This document shows, in pieces, positions 18,114-27,016 of a stretch of DNA of 64,000 nucleotides (position 1 is the stretch's first letter; each line of letters opens with the position of its first letter). Location: the NCBI GenBank assembly GCA_021776825.1, contig JAJFFG010000127.1, forward strand, positions 42,060 to 106,059, read 5' to 3'. The notes beneath the pieces were generated by a model. The model did no database searches, was not told the origin of the DNA, and worked only from the letters and a program-made list of their open reading frames with translations. Source of the DNA: Planctomycetota bacterium. GTDB taxonomy: Bacteria > Planctomycetota > JAJSAM01 > JAJVHW01. Both the position numbers and the translations under genes were made by a program.

Positions 18114-19256
18114 CTACTCCACGTCCAGCGTCAGGCTCTTCCGGAACCCCGTCAGGTTCTCGCAGCCATCCTTCGTCACGAGAACCATGTCCTCCAACCG
18201 GACGCCGCCCACGTGTTCGTAATAGAGGCCGGGCTCGACCGTGACGACCGCGCCCTCGGGGAGGCGGCTCGGGCGGGGGCCGAACGACGGGGGCTCGTGG
18301 ATATCCAGGCCCACGCCGTGGCCGGTCCCATGGAAGAAGCCCTGGTTCCGACCGTTCACCGGACCCGTCGGGAAGCCCGTCTCGTCGAAGAGCGCGCGAA
18401 TGCCGTGGTGGATCGCCTCGGCGTCGCAGTCGGCGTGGATGCGGTCGAACGCATACTGCTGCCCCGCTTCGACCGCGGCGTAGATCTCGCGCAGTCGCTT
18501 CGACGGCTTCCCTCGCACGACCGTGCGCGTCATGTCCGCGAAGTAGCCGCTCTCGGTGTGCCGCGGGAAGATGTCGAAGATGATCGGCTGGCCGCTGCGG
18601 ACCGGTCCGGAACCGATGTCGTGCGGGTCGACGCACTGGTCCCCCACCGCGACGATCGTGTGCCGACCGATGCAGCCGTCAGCGAGCAGCGACACGTGGA
18701 TCTCGCGACGCAGGAGCTCGGCGGTCACGCGCTCGCCGCCCCAGCGGAGCCAGCCACCGCGGACCGTGGCCTCTCGCAGGATCGTGAGAGCGCGTTCGAG
18801 CGAGCGTTCGGTGGCCGCCTGCGCAGCACGAATGCCCGCAAGCTCGTCGGGACGCTTGTGCATCCGCTCGACGAAGAACGGCGCTCGTCGCCACGTCACG
18901 GCGACTCCCGCGGCGCGCAACGCGTCGGCGGTCCGAACGGGGAAGTCCTCCGGCACCTCGACCGCGTCCACGCCCTTGTCCTGCAGGACGGCGGTTCCGA
19001 TCTCGACGAGATCCGGGCGGCGGCCAGTGAGCGGTTCCGTACGACGTTCGAGTCGACGACGCCACAGCGCCTGGTCGACCACATGCGTCACGCGCGCCTG
19101 TCGACGAGCACGACCGATCTCCAACGGCGACGCGAGGAGGTACGTCCGGCTTCCCTTGCGGAACCAGAAGACCGGGTCGGTGAAGGACATGCCCGTGGCG
19201 TAGAGCATGTCGGCGCTGCGATCGCTCGCGGCGTGAAGGCACTCGTTGCGTGACAT
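18114..19256 (-). CDS. M24-family metallopeptidase (Xaa-Pro aminopeptidase-like)
   Basis: ATG 19256 (MSRNECLHAA) gives 380 aa; the longer upstream frame is not needed. The C-terminal half has the pita-bread fold ligand set for two metal ions: Asp in IIFDIFPR, Asp in YFADMTRTV, His in HGTGHGVGLD, Glu in VTVEPGLY and Glu in VRLEDMVLV. The N-terminal half is a creatinase-like domain. Such enzymes cleave N-terminal Xaa-Pro bonds in the cytoplasm. It could equally be a related prolidase; the family is firm, the exact substrate is not. A Nudix gene lies just upstream in the same direction. Confidence 0.9.
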   Translation of the reverse strand: MSRNECLHAASDRSADMLYATGMSFTDPVFWFRKGSRTYLLASPLEIGRARRQARVTHVVDQALWRRRLERRTEPLTGRRPDLVEIGTAVLQDKGVDAVEVPEDFPVRTADALRAAGVAVTWRRAPFFVERMHKRPDELAGIRAAQAATERSLERALTILREATVRGGWLRWGGERVTAELLRREIHVSLLADGCIGRHTIVAVGDQCVDPHDIGSGPVRSGQPIIFDIFPRHTESGYFADMTRTVVRGKPSKRLREIYAAVEAGQQYAFDRIHADCDAEAIHHGIRALFDETGFPTGPVNGRNQGFFHGTGHGVGLDIHEPPSFGPRPSRLPEGAVVTVEPGLYYEHVGGVRLEDMVLVTKDGCENLTGFRKSLTLDVE

Positions 19257-19297
19257 GGGCCGAGTCTCGCCGAGAGAGGCGGTTCTCAGAGGCTGTT

Positions 19298-19906
19298 TCA
19301 GATCAACTCGTCCAGCCGATCGATGACCAGGGAGCTCCACGTCTCGAACGATCCGCGCTCCTCGCGGCAGAGACGCTGGACCTCCGCCAACGCGACGAAC
19401 CGTCCATCAAGCGTGTCGGTCTCGCGCACGGTGACGTCAGCAGCCGTCTCGACGACGTGGACGAGACCGAAGTGCACGCTGCCGACGTCGGTGCTGTCGT
19501 CGTTGAGGATGCCGACAGCGCGGCTCGTCCACGATCCGCCCATGTGGAGTTCCTCGTCGATCTCGCGCCGCATGCCCTCGACGAGCATGTCGGCACCCTG
19601 CGCCACGCCATCCACCGGGTTGACGTGCCCACCGATCCCGATCGATCGCTTGCCGTGCAGGCGGCTCTCGCCACCGGCTGCGAGGCGCCGCGTGAGGAAC
19701 ACGTCGGTGCCGCGCACCACCACGCAGTACGGGATGAGCTGCTTCATGGAGGCGTCGAGCTCGGCGTGCCGGCGCTCTACGAAGAACCCCCGCTCGGCCA
19801 TGCGACCGAGCAACGCCTCCATTGCTGCGGCGTCCGGAACCTGCAGTCCCTGCGGCACGACGTCCACGAACAGATCGAGGCGCTTCACGACGTAGACGAA
19901 CTCCAT
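19298..19906 (-). CDS. Nudix hydrolase
   Basis: ATG 19906 (MEFVYVV) gives 202 aa. The Nudix box is clear at about residues 92-123: GGHVNPVDG, then REIDEEL, matching GX5EX7REUXEEXGU apart from one spacer position. It should bind Mg2+ and hydrolyse a nucleoside diphosphate linked to another moiety; the substrate cannot be told. The N-terminal 55 residues form an extra domain before the core. The gene lies 41 bp upstream of the M24 peptidase and is divergent from the CPBP protease gene. Confidence 0.88.
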   Translation of the reverse strand: MEFVYVVKRLDLFVDVVPQGLQVPDAAAMEALLGRMAERGFFVERRHAELDASMKQLIPYCVVVRGTDVFLTRRLAAGGESRLHGKRSIGIGGHVNPVDGVAQGADMLVEGMRREIDEELHMGGSWTSRAVGILNDDSTDVGSVHFGLVHVVETAADVTVRETDTLDGRFVALAEVQRLCREERGSFETWSSLVIDRLDELI

Positions 19907-19989
19907 GCGCGGACTGTATCGAGCGCTACGGACGCGCAGTCGGGCGGCGGGCTCTCGGCAGCGCGACTGGTTTCTGATTGGATTGCGGC

Positions 19990-20652
19990 GTGTCGGCACT
20001 CCCCCACGCCCTGCCGTACGTGCTCTTCGTCGCCATCGCGATGCTGACGGACGTCGTTCCCCCCGGTTTCGCCCCGTGGATCGATGCCGTCCGCGTCGTC
20101 GTCGTCGGTGCGGTTCTGATCGCGCTCGCGCGATCGGGTGCCTACCCCGAGTTGCGTGTTCGGACTCCCCGTAGCGGGACGAGGGCTCGAGCGACCGCGC
20201 TGGCGCTCACGGCGGGCGTGCTGGTCGGCCTCGTCTGGATCCCACTCGGCGATCCCGACCTCGTCCCGCTGCTGGGCGAGCGCGGCGGCTTTGACACCGC
20301 GGCGCCCTACATGGGTGTGCGCATCGCGTTCCGGCTCGCCGCGCTCTGCCTCGTCGTGCCCTTCGCGGAAGAGCTCCTGGTGCGCTCGCAGCTCCCGCGT
20401 TGGGTCGATGCTGGCGACGGCGACTGGCGCGACGCTCCTGTCGGCGTGTTCAGCGTGCGCGCGTTCGTGATCGCCGTGGCGTTCTTCACGGTCACGCACC
20501 CGGAGTGGCTCGCCGCCCTGGTCACGGCTGTGATCTGGATGCTCCTACTCGCGCACACGCGACGCCTCCGCGACGTGGTGCTGTCCCACGCGGTCGCCAA
20601 CGCCGTCTTCGCAGTTCAGGTGCTCGAGCGCGAGGAGTGGCAGTGGTGGTAG
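19990..20652 (+). CDS. CPBP (CAAX/Abi) family intramembrane glutamic protease
   Basis: GTG 19990 (MSALPHALPYVLF) is preferred to the TTG at 19978. The 220-aa protein has about seven hydrophobic segments and all three family motifs: EExxxR (EELLVR, residues 127-132), FxxxH (FTVTH, ending His170) and HxxxN (HAVAN, 200-204). The Glu pair and His residues form the membrane-embedded active site. The N-terminal sequence resembles the CAAX-related proteases found near exosortase systems, but no exosortase is present. It overlaps the next gene by ten bases. Confidence 0.85.
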   Translation: MSALPHALPYVLFVAIAMLTDVVPPGFAPWIDAVRVVVVGAVLIALARSGAYPELRVRTPRSGTRARATALALTAGVLVGLVWIPLGDPDLVPLLGERGGFDTAAPYMGVRIAFRLAALCLVVPFAEELLVRSQLPRWVDAGDGDWRDAPVGVFSVRAFVIAVAFFTVTHPEWLAALVTAVIWMLLLAHTRRLRDVVLSHAVANAVFAVQVLEREEWQWW

Positions 20653-21176
20653 GCGCCAGTCCCGGGAACGCCGAGCCTCCACCACCGGTTGACGGTGACG
20701 TGAAGCCGCCGCTGCGCGCCACGTTCGACTCGAGCCGAGGAGCGATGCTGCGTCTGGTCCTCGCCGTCGTCGGCGTGATCGGCGCCATCGCGTTCGCCCA
20801 CTGGATCACGCTGCCAGAGGTCTCGTTCTGCACGTTCCAGATCGCCACCGGCCGACCGTGCCCGGGCTGCGGGATGACGCGCTCCGTCGTCAACCTGGCA
20901 CAGGGCAGCGTTCTGAGTTCGCTGCGCTTCCATCCTCTGGGCGTGGTGATGGTGGGCGGCCTGCTGGCCGGACTGTACGGCGCCCTGATGGGCGTCCTAC
21001 GCGGCCACGATCCGGTGTGGGACTTCCTCGAGCGCCGCGGTCACTGGATCGCGACTGGCTTCATCCTCGCCCTGCTCGTCGTCTGGATCGTCCGCGCCTA
21101 CGTCGTCCCCGACTGGTCCCCCGACCCGATCCGAGAAGGCGCCGGCTGGCACACCTTGCTGTCTCCATTCTTCTAG
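20643..21176 (+). CDS. DUF2752 membrane protein
   Basis: GTG 20643 follows GAGGAG with 5-nt spacing and overlaps the protease gene. The 177-aa protein has three hydrophobic segments and the family signature CPGCGMTRS (residues 73-81) followed by a Gly...LRFHPLG segment. DUF2752 proteins are small inner-membrane proteins of unknown role; the Cys pair might bind metal. Coupling to a CPBP protease suggests they act together, for example in envelope protein or lipid processing; that is inference. The stop abuts repeat cluster 3. Confidence 0.85.
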   Translation: MVVGASPGNAEPPPPVDGDVKPPLRATFDSSRGAMLRLVLAVVGVIGAIAFAHWITLPEVSFCTFQIATGRPCPGCGMTRSVVNLAQGSVLSSLRFHPLGVVMVGGLLAGLYGALMGVLRGHDPVWDFLERRGHWIATGFILALLVVWIVRAYVVPDWSPDPIREGAGWHTLLSPFF

Positions 21177-22166
21177 TTCACGGCGATTGCAGGGCAATGC
21201 GCTGGTGACGCCGATCGGGGCGGGTCACGTCGATTGCAGGGCGATCGGCTGGTGGACGCTGACCGGGCCATGCGGCAATCGCCGCGCCTCCGGTGTTTCT
21301 GGTCGGCTCCGCGGATGCGTCACCTCGACCGCGAGTGCGTTGCCCTTCGGTCGCATCCTTGCGGGGCCTCATCTCCCGCGTCACGGCGCTAGCGCTGACG
21401 CGCAACCGCCGCGCCCCGGGTCACCGCGATTGCAGGGCGATCGGCTGGTGGACGCTGACCGGGCCCTGAGGCAATCGCCGCGCCTCCCGAGTTTCTGGTC
21501 GGCTCCGCGGCTGCGTCACCTCGACCGCGAGTCCATTGCCCCTCGGTCGCATCCTTGCGTGGCCTCACTCCCCGCGTCACGGCGCTTGCGCTGACGCGCA
21601 ACCGCCGCGCCCCGGGTCACGTCGATTGCTGGGGCTCGGTTGGTGACGCGCATCGGGGCAGTCGGCAATCGCCGCGCCTCCGGTGTTTCTGGTCGGCTCC
21701 GCGGATGCGTCACCTCGACCGCGAGTGCGTTGCCCTTCGGTCGCATCCTTGCGGGGCCTCCATTGCCCGCGTCACGCTGCTTGCGCTTGAGCGCAACCAG
21801 CGCGCCCCGGGTGAGGATCCGGACCGGACTCGTCCCCGCCAACCTCGCGCGATCGCTTCGTCAACGGCACCGTAGGGGCGGACCCCCTGGTCCGCCCCTA
21901 CGGCGCCGTTGACGATGCCGAACCCCATGGATCGGAGGAGGCGGCGTCGGTCCGAATCCGAACCCGGGGCGCTGCGGTTGCGCGTCAGCGCAGGCGCCGT
22001 GACGCGGGGAATGAGCGCGCGCAGGTTCTCGACCGAGAGGCCTCGCCGTCCCGACGGGGTTGTCGAGACCGAGCATGCGACCAGACAGCAACTGAGGGCG
22101 CGGCGATTGCCACATGCCCCGGTCGGCGCCCACCAACCAACCGCCCGCAATCGACGTGACCCGCAC
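21177..22166. repeat. Convergent-junction repeat cluster 3
   Basis: No gene in 990 bp. Forward hairpin cores start at 21390, 21586 and 21781 (196 and 195 bp apart). The third core has the stem GCTG/CAGC in place of GGCG/CGCC. The centre (21870-21906) is a long perfect palindrome built on GTAGGGGCGGACC and its complement. A reverse-oriented unit (core near 21978) leads to the minus-strand zinc-ribbon gene. Confidence 0.9.
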
Positions 22167-22877
22167 TCACAGCACCAGGACGAGGATCCGCTGGCAACTC
22201 CGACACAGCACCAGCCCGACACCGTTCATCAGATCGGCGATGTCCTGCGGCCGGACCGCCATCTGGCAACCCTGGCAGTACTCGCCGTGGAGCTCGACGA
22301 CCGCGGTGCCGCTCTTGCGGTTGCCGCCGCGGATGCGTTCGTAGAGCGTGAGGCTCTTGTCGTCGACGCGCTCGGCGACCTCGCCACGTGACGAGCGCAT
22401 CCCGACGAGCTGCTCCTCGAGTTCCTTGCGCATGGTCTCGAGCTGCCCCTCGGCAGCGCGGAGGCCAGCCTCGGCCTCGCGCTGGACAGCGCGGGCAGCC
22501 TCCTCCTCGCGCTCCTTCTCCTCGACCGCGTCCATCTCCATCAGGATGTCCAATTCGATCTTGTCGTTCTCAGCGCGGATCGTGCCGGTCTTCAACAGGA
22601 TCACTTGGTACTCCTTGTTGTTCGACGCGGTGTTCAGCGCGAGGGTCAGCTTCTTGATCTGTCCCTCGTTCCCGGCGAGGTCGACTTCGCGCGAATGGAC
22701 GTGTGCTTGCGCCTCCTGCGTCACACGGTGCGCCGCCTCGACGCCCTTCTGGGCGGTCGCCAGCATGGTCTCGGCACCGTGCAGCTCGGTGTGGAGCTCC
22801 TCCAGCCGCTTCTCGACGGCGACGATCTCGAGGTCCGTCTTCTGGAGATCCACGAGCAGGTTCAGGTTCTCGTTCAC
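22167..22877 (-). CDS. Coiled-coil protein with C4 zinc ribbon (DUF164/zf-RING_7 family)
   Basis: A 236-aa protein: a long coiled coil (about residues 5-170, with the family motif NTASNNKEYQ near 85) followed by a C4 zinc ribbon (CQGC about 200 and CRSC about 226). Members of this family are widespread, often beside rpoD or RNase H genes; the E. coli-lacking family has been linked to nucleic-acid binding but its role is unsettled. Here it lies downstream of rpoD in the same direction, separated by a terminator hairpin. ATG 22877 is the only sensible start. Confidence 0.87.
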   Translation of the reverse strand: MNENLNLLVDLQKTDLEIVAVEKRLEELHTELHGAETMLATAQKGVEAAHRVTQEAQAHVHSREVDLAGNEGQIKKLTLALNTASNNKEYQVILLKTGTIRAENDKIELDILMEMDAVEEKEREEEAARAVQREAEAGLRAAEGQLETMRKELEEQLVGMRSSRGEVAERVDDKSLTLYERIRGGNRKSGTAVVELHGEYCQGCQMAVRPQDIADLMNGVGLVLCRSCQRILVLVL

Positions 22878-22970
22878 GTCGACTCTCCCGCGGCCGCCCT
22901 CAGGCGCCTCGTTCGTTCAGCAGTGTGGTTCAAATCGCAGTGGTCCAAGATGCGGTGGTCCCAAACGCAA

Positions 22971-22996
22971 ACGAGCCCGGCGATTGCCGGGCTCGT
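22971..22996 (-). terminator. Intrinsic terminator of rpoD
   Basis: ACGAGCCCGG (22971-22980) and CCGGGCTCGT (22987-22996) form a perfect 10-bp stem with a 6-nt loop, only 7 bp beyond the rpoD stop on the minus strand. It is followed on that strand by TTGCGTTTG. It separates rpoD from the zinc-ribbon gene. Confidence 0.75.
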
Positions 22997-23003
22997 CTGA
23001 GCG

Positions 23004-24710
23004 TCATTCCGCTCCGAAAGAGTCGAGGAAGCCCTCGAGCTTCCTCGCTCGAACAGGGTGCTGCAGTTTCCGCACCGCCTTCGCCTCGATCTGGCGAACG
23101 CGCTCGCGCGTCACCTTGAAGATCCGCCCGACTTCCTCGAGCGTGTACGTGTAGCCGTCGCCGATGCCGTACCGGAGCTTGATGATCTCGCGCTCGCGGA
23201 ACGTCAGGGTCTGGAGCACCTTCTCGATCTTGTCCTTGAGCATCTCGTGCGTCGCCGCGTTCACCGGCGACTCGGCGCTCTGATCCTCGATGAAGTCGCC
23301 GAAGTAGCTGTCGTCGCTGTCGCCGATCGGGCAGTCCAGCGAGATGGGGTGCTTCGCGATCTTGAAGACGCGCTTCGTCTCGTCGACCGAGATCTCGGAC
23401 GCAGCCGCGATCTCCTCGATCGTCGGCTCGCGCCCCTTCTTCTGCACCAGGTCCTTCGTGACGTTGCGCAGCTTCGACATCGTCTCGATCATGTGGACCG
23501 GGATGCGGATGGTGCGCGCCTGGTCGGCGATCGAGCGCGTGCTGGCCTGGCGGATCCACCAGGTGGCATACGTCGAGAACTTGTAGCCGCGACGGAACTC
23601 GTACTTCTCGACCGCCTTCATCAGGCCGGTGTTGCCCTCCTGGATGAGGTCCAGGAACGAGAGTCCGCGGTTGCGGTACTTCTTGGCGATCGAGACCACG
23701 AGTCGCAGGTTGCCGCTCGACAGGTTCTGCTTGGCCAGCTCGTAGCCGTTGAACTCGTGTTGGATCTGCTGGCGCAGGCGACGGCGCAGACGCGCCGGCG
23801 GCTCGCACGCCCGCATCGTGATCTGCGCGATGCGATCCTTCACCTCTTCGCGCTCCTGCGCGACGCTCGCCCGCGACGACCGGCTCTTCTCGAGCTCCGC
23901 GAGTCGACGCTCGAGGTGGTCGAGTTCGCGCACGGTCGCGGCGATCTCGTCCATGACCGGCTTCAGCTTCTTGATCTGGATGTTCAGCTCTTCGAGCAGC
24001 CGACGCCCGCGGCGACGACGCTCGGCAAGCCGACGCTGGAGCTGGATGCGCGCGCGCTTCGAACGCGCTGAGTAGAGGGCGATGAGGTCCTCGCGCATCG
24101 CCTCGAGCATCTTGTGGAGCGTGTCGATGTGCTCCGGCAGACGGGCGGCCGTGTCCGCCTTGCTGTTCTCGATGTTCGGGTTGACCTTCAGCGTGCGATC
24201 GAACGCCAGGTCGCCGCGCTGGACATCCTCGAGCAGCTGCACCGCCATCTCGATGGCCATGCCGGAGGCCAGCAGCTTCTCGCGATAGCGCTTACGCGTG
24301 CGCTCGATGGTCTTCGCAAGCCAGATCTCCTGCTCACGCGTGAGCAGCGGGATCTCACCCATCTGGGTGAGGTACATCCGCACGGGATCGTCGATGCGCT
24401 CGACCGGCGTGTGCATCGTCAGCGGATCGATCGCCGACTGCGACTTGGGCTCGACGGCGATGTCCTTCCGGCGCAGCTTGCGCGCGTCGACGTCGTCGTC
24501 TTCGGTGCCCTCGGCCTTCTCGAACGAGCGAGCCTCTTCGACGAGCTCGATGTTCAGCTCGTCGAGCTGCTGGGCGATCTTGTCCAGTGCCTTCTCGGAG
24601 GAGGTGATCTCCTCCGGGAGCATACGTTGGACCTCGTCATGGGTGACGTAGCCCTTGCTCCGGCCCTCCTTGATGAGGGCCTTCAGCTCCGGGTCGATGC
24701 GGTCGTTCAT
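23004..24710 (-). CDS. rpoD: Primary RNA polymerase sigma factor (sigma-70/RpoD)
   Basis: A 568-aa protein with regions in the standard order: region 1.1-like N-terminus (LKALIKEGRSKGYVT), region 1.2 (DPVRMYLTQMGEIPLLT), a long charged non-conserved region, region 2 (NLRLVVSIAKKY, GLSFLDLIQEGNTGLMKAVEK, YKFSTYATWWIRQ), region 3 and region 4.2 (YTLEEVGRIFKVTRERVRQIE). It directs RNA polymerase to housekeeping promoters. Region 2.4 reads WWIRQASTRSIADQ where most RpoD proteins have WWIRQAITRAIADQ, a small departure that could be lineage-specific. dnaG lies directly upstream, as in the classical macromolecular synthesis operon, although rpsU is missing. Confidence 0.97.
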   Translation of the reverse strand: MNDRIDPELKALIKEGRSKGYVTHDEVQRMLPEEITSSEKALDKIAQQLDELNIELVEEARSFEKAEGTEDDDVDARKLRRKDIAVEPKSQSAIDPLTMHTPVERIDDPVRMYLTQMGEIPLLTREQEIWLAKTIERTRKRYREKLLASGMAIEMAVQLLEDVQRGDLAFDRTLKVNPNIENSKADTAARLPEHIDTLHKMLEAMREDLIALYSARSKRARIQLQRRLAERRRRGRRLLEELNIQIKKLKPVMDEIAATVRELDHLERRLAELEKSRSSRASVAQEREEVKDRIAQITMRACEPPARLRRRLRQQIQHEFNGYELAKQNLSSGNLRLVVSIAKKYRNRGLSFLDLIQEGNTGLMKAVEKYEFRRGYKFSTYATWWIRQASTRSIADQARTIRIPVHMIETMSKLRNVTKDLVQKKGREPTIEEIAAASEISVDETKRVFKIAKHPISLDCPIGDSDDSYFGDFIEDQSAESPVNAATHEMLKDKIEKVLQTLTFREREIIKLRYGIGDGYTYTLEEVGRIFKVTRERVRQIEAKAVRKLQHPVRARKLEGFLDSFGAE

Positions 24711-24822
24711 GGGCTGTCGGGACCCCTTCGAGAACAGAGGTGGCGCAAAACCTCGCAGGTTAGTTCACGCATTGGGCGGTGGGAAGGTTGCGCGGAGCCC
24801 AAAATACTGACGGTCGCGAGGC

Positions 24823-26889
24823 TCACGCCGCCTCCCCCTCGTCGTTGGCAGCCTCGTCCGAGCCCGAGGCTCGGCGTCGATGGAACTCGACCAGTCGACG
24901 GAGAGCGTCTGCCTCGGCGTCGGCCCCGTCGGCCTCGCGGAACGCAGCATGCAGCCCACGACCGCGCCGCTGTTCCACGATGCGAGCGAGGCAGTCCTGC
25001 CCCTGGCGCTCGAGATCCATCCCGGCGCCGCTGTCACGCAGCCCCACTGCGAGACTGGCGAGGCCCGGATCCTGGAGGCGTGAGATCAGCGCGTCGCCGT
25101 CCGGTGTCTCGCCCGCTGCGTGCATCTCGAGAAGGCGGCTCGCCAACTCGCGGCAGCCGGAGTGGCCGAGCACCGCGGCGCCGTGAGGTGCCAGTCGCTC
25201 GACGACTGCGGGAGAGCCGAGAAGTGCCTCCAGCAGCAGGGCCTCGACGTTCGACGGCGGTCCCTCCACCGCTTCGGCTGGCGCGGCGCTCGCCGCCGGC
25301 AGCGTCCGGGCGGTCTCGGTCGGAACGGCGGTGCCCTCGAAGCCGTCCGTGTCCAACTCGGCAGCCTGGGCGAGCAGCGCGTTCGGGTCCATGTCCCGCG
25401 GAGTGGGGGTCTTGGGACGCGCAGCCGGACGCGCGGTGGGTCGAGGCGCCGCGGGGCGCTGCGCATCTGGTCGCTGGGGCCGGCGAACACGGCGCGCGCG
25501 CCGTTCGACCAGTTCGGCGAGGCGTCCGGCGGCGTCGTCCACCGGAACGCCGAGCTCGTCGGCGAGGCGTCGCACGTAGAGCGAACGCTTGATGGAGTTG
25601 CCGACGCCCGAGAGGACCTCGAGCGCTTCCTCGATCGCCTTGGTCCGGCCCGGCACGGTCTGCATGTCGTGCGCTTCCATCCGCGCGGCGAGCACGTGGT
25701 CGAACGCCTCACGGCCTTCGTCGAGATGCACACGCAGCGCCTCCACCCCGCCCGCGGTGATCACGTCGGCCGGGTCGCTGCCGATCGGCAGAACGGCGAC
25801 GCGCGTCTCGATCTCCTCCGGGAGGAATGCGGCCGCCGCCTTCTCGGCGGCACGGAGTCCGGCCTCGTCGCCATCGTAGAGGAGCCAGAGCTTCTTCACG
25901 TAGCGCGCCAGGCGCTCCGCCTGTTGCGGCGTGAGCGCCGTCCCCAGGCCGGCGACGGCGACCGGCCAGCCCGCCTGGTGGGCCATCAGGACGTCGGTGT
26001 AGCCCTCCATGACCGCACCCTCGCCGGTCCGCATCATGGCGTCCTTCGCGAGGTGCAGCGCGTAGAGATGGCGCCCCTTCGTGTAGAGGGGCGTCTCCGG
26101 CGAGTTGAGGTACTTGGGCTTGTCGTCGCCGAGCGTTCTCGCGCCGAACGCGATCACGCGGCCCTGCGGATCGGCGATCGGGAACACGACGCGGTCGCGG
26201 AAGCGATCGTAGAGCTTCACCCGACCGCCCGGCGACTCGGGCTCACGCCGCACGACGAGCCCGGCCTCCACCAGTTCGTCCTCGGAGTACCCCGCGTCGG
26301 TCGCGCCGCGGAGCAGGTGGTCCCAACCGGATCGCGCAAACCCCAGGCGGAAGCTCCGCGCCGTCTCGCCCGTGATGCCACGTGCCTTGAAGTACTCCCG
26401 AGCAACCGTGCCCGCGGGCCCCCACAGTCCCGCCTGGAAGAAACGGCAGGCGAACTCGTGAAGGTCGCGCAGTCGCTCCATCCGGCCGCGCTGACGCACC
26501 TGCGTCGGCGACTCGGCCTCGATCTTGACCCCAGTCTCCTCCGCCAGCTTCCGCACGGCCTCGGGGAACGTCATCCCCTCCTTCTGCATGAGAAAGTGGA
26601 AGGCGTTGCCGCCGATGTCGCACACGAAGCACTTCCACGTGCCGGTCTCGGCCCAGATGTGCAGGGACGGGTCCGAGTCCTCGTGGAAGGGGCAGCGTGC
26701 CTTGAAGCCCCGCCCCGCTCGCTTGAGGGGGACGTAGCGGCCCACGAGGTCGACGATGTCGACTCCGTGTCGGATCGCCTCGAGGACGTCGTCGGGTATG
26801 CGGCTCAAGACGCGGGGCTCACGGTCCGGGGGGGCCTGTCGATCGGCTGGGCCGGGGGTCGCGAATCGTACCGCCTCCACCGGACACAT
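24823..26889 (-). CDS. dnaG: DNA primase DnaG
   Basis: A protein of up to 688 aa. It has the CHC2 zinc-binding motif (CPFHEDSDPSLH ... WKCFVC), the primase catalytic core with the TOPRIM acidic motifs (VMEGYTDVLMAHQAG, LLYDGDEAGLRAA, GSDPADVI) and a Pro/Arg-rich linker before a C-terminal helicase-binding region. It makes RNA primers for replication. The start is uncertain: family members usually begin just before SRIPDDVLEAI, which would be the TTG at 26808; the ATG at 26889 adds 27 residues and neither has a strong ribosome site. It is followed by rpoD after 112 bp and divergent from an FHA gene. Confidence 0.95.
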   Translation of the reverse strand: MCPVEAVRFATPGPADRQAPPDREPRVLSRIPDDVLEAIRHGVDIVDLVGRYVPLKRAGRGFKARCPFHEDSDPSLHIWAETGTWKCFVCDIGGNAFHFLMQKEGMTFPEAVRKLAEETGVKIEAESPTQVRQRGRMERLRDLHEFACRFFQAGLWGPAGTVAREYFKARGITGETARSFRLGFARSGWDHLLRGATDAGYSEDELVEAGLVVRREPESPGGRVKLYDRFRDRVVFPIADPQGRVIAFGARTLGDDKPKYLNSPETPLYTKGRHLYALHLAKDAMMRTGEGAVMEGYTDVLMAHQAGWPVAVAGLGTALTPQQAERLARYVKKLWLLYDGDEAGLRAAEKAAAAFLPEEIETRVAVLPIGSDPADVITAGGVEALRVHLDEGREAFDHVLAARMEAHDMQTVPGRTKAIEEALEVLSGVGNSIKRSLYVRRLADELGVPVDDAAGRLAELVERRARRVRRPQRPDAQRPAAPRPTARPAARPKTPTPRDMDPNALLAQAAELDTDGFEGTAVPTETARTLPAASAAPAEAVEGPPSNVEALLLEALLGSPAVVERLAPHGAAVLGHSGCRELASRLLEMHAAGETPDGDALISRLQDPGLASLAVGLRDSGAGMDLERQGQDCLARIVEQRRGRGLHAAFREADGADAEADALRRLVEFHRRRASGSDEAANDEGEAA

Positions 26890-27016
26890 CGCGCGATTCG
26901 CCCGCAGTCCAATCGCTCACTCGATCCCGCCGGATCGGCGCGGCCTCAGGTCCATCGCCCTCAGAGGCCGATAGGTGCTCGGAGTCCACGTGATCGGTGG
27001 GACCCGGGAGAGAGAC
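26890..27016. promoter_or_regulatory. Divergent promoter region between dnaG and the FHA gene
   Basis: These 127 bp lie between two start codons facing away from each other, so they must hold promoters for both. I see a GGGAGAG ribosome site just before the FHA start but no convincing -35/-10 pair on either strand. Confidence 0.4.
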
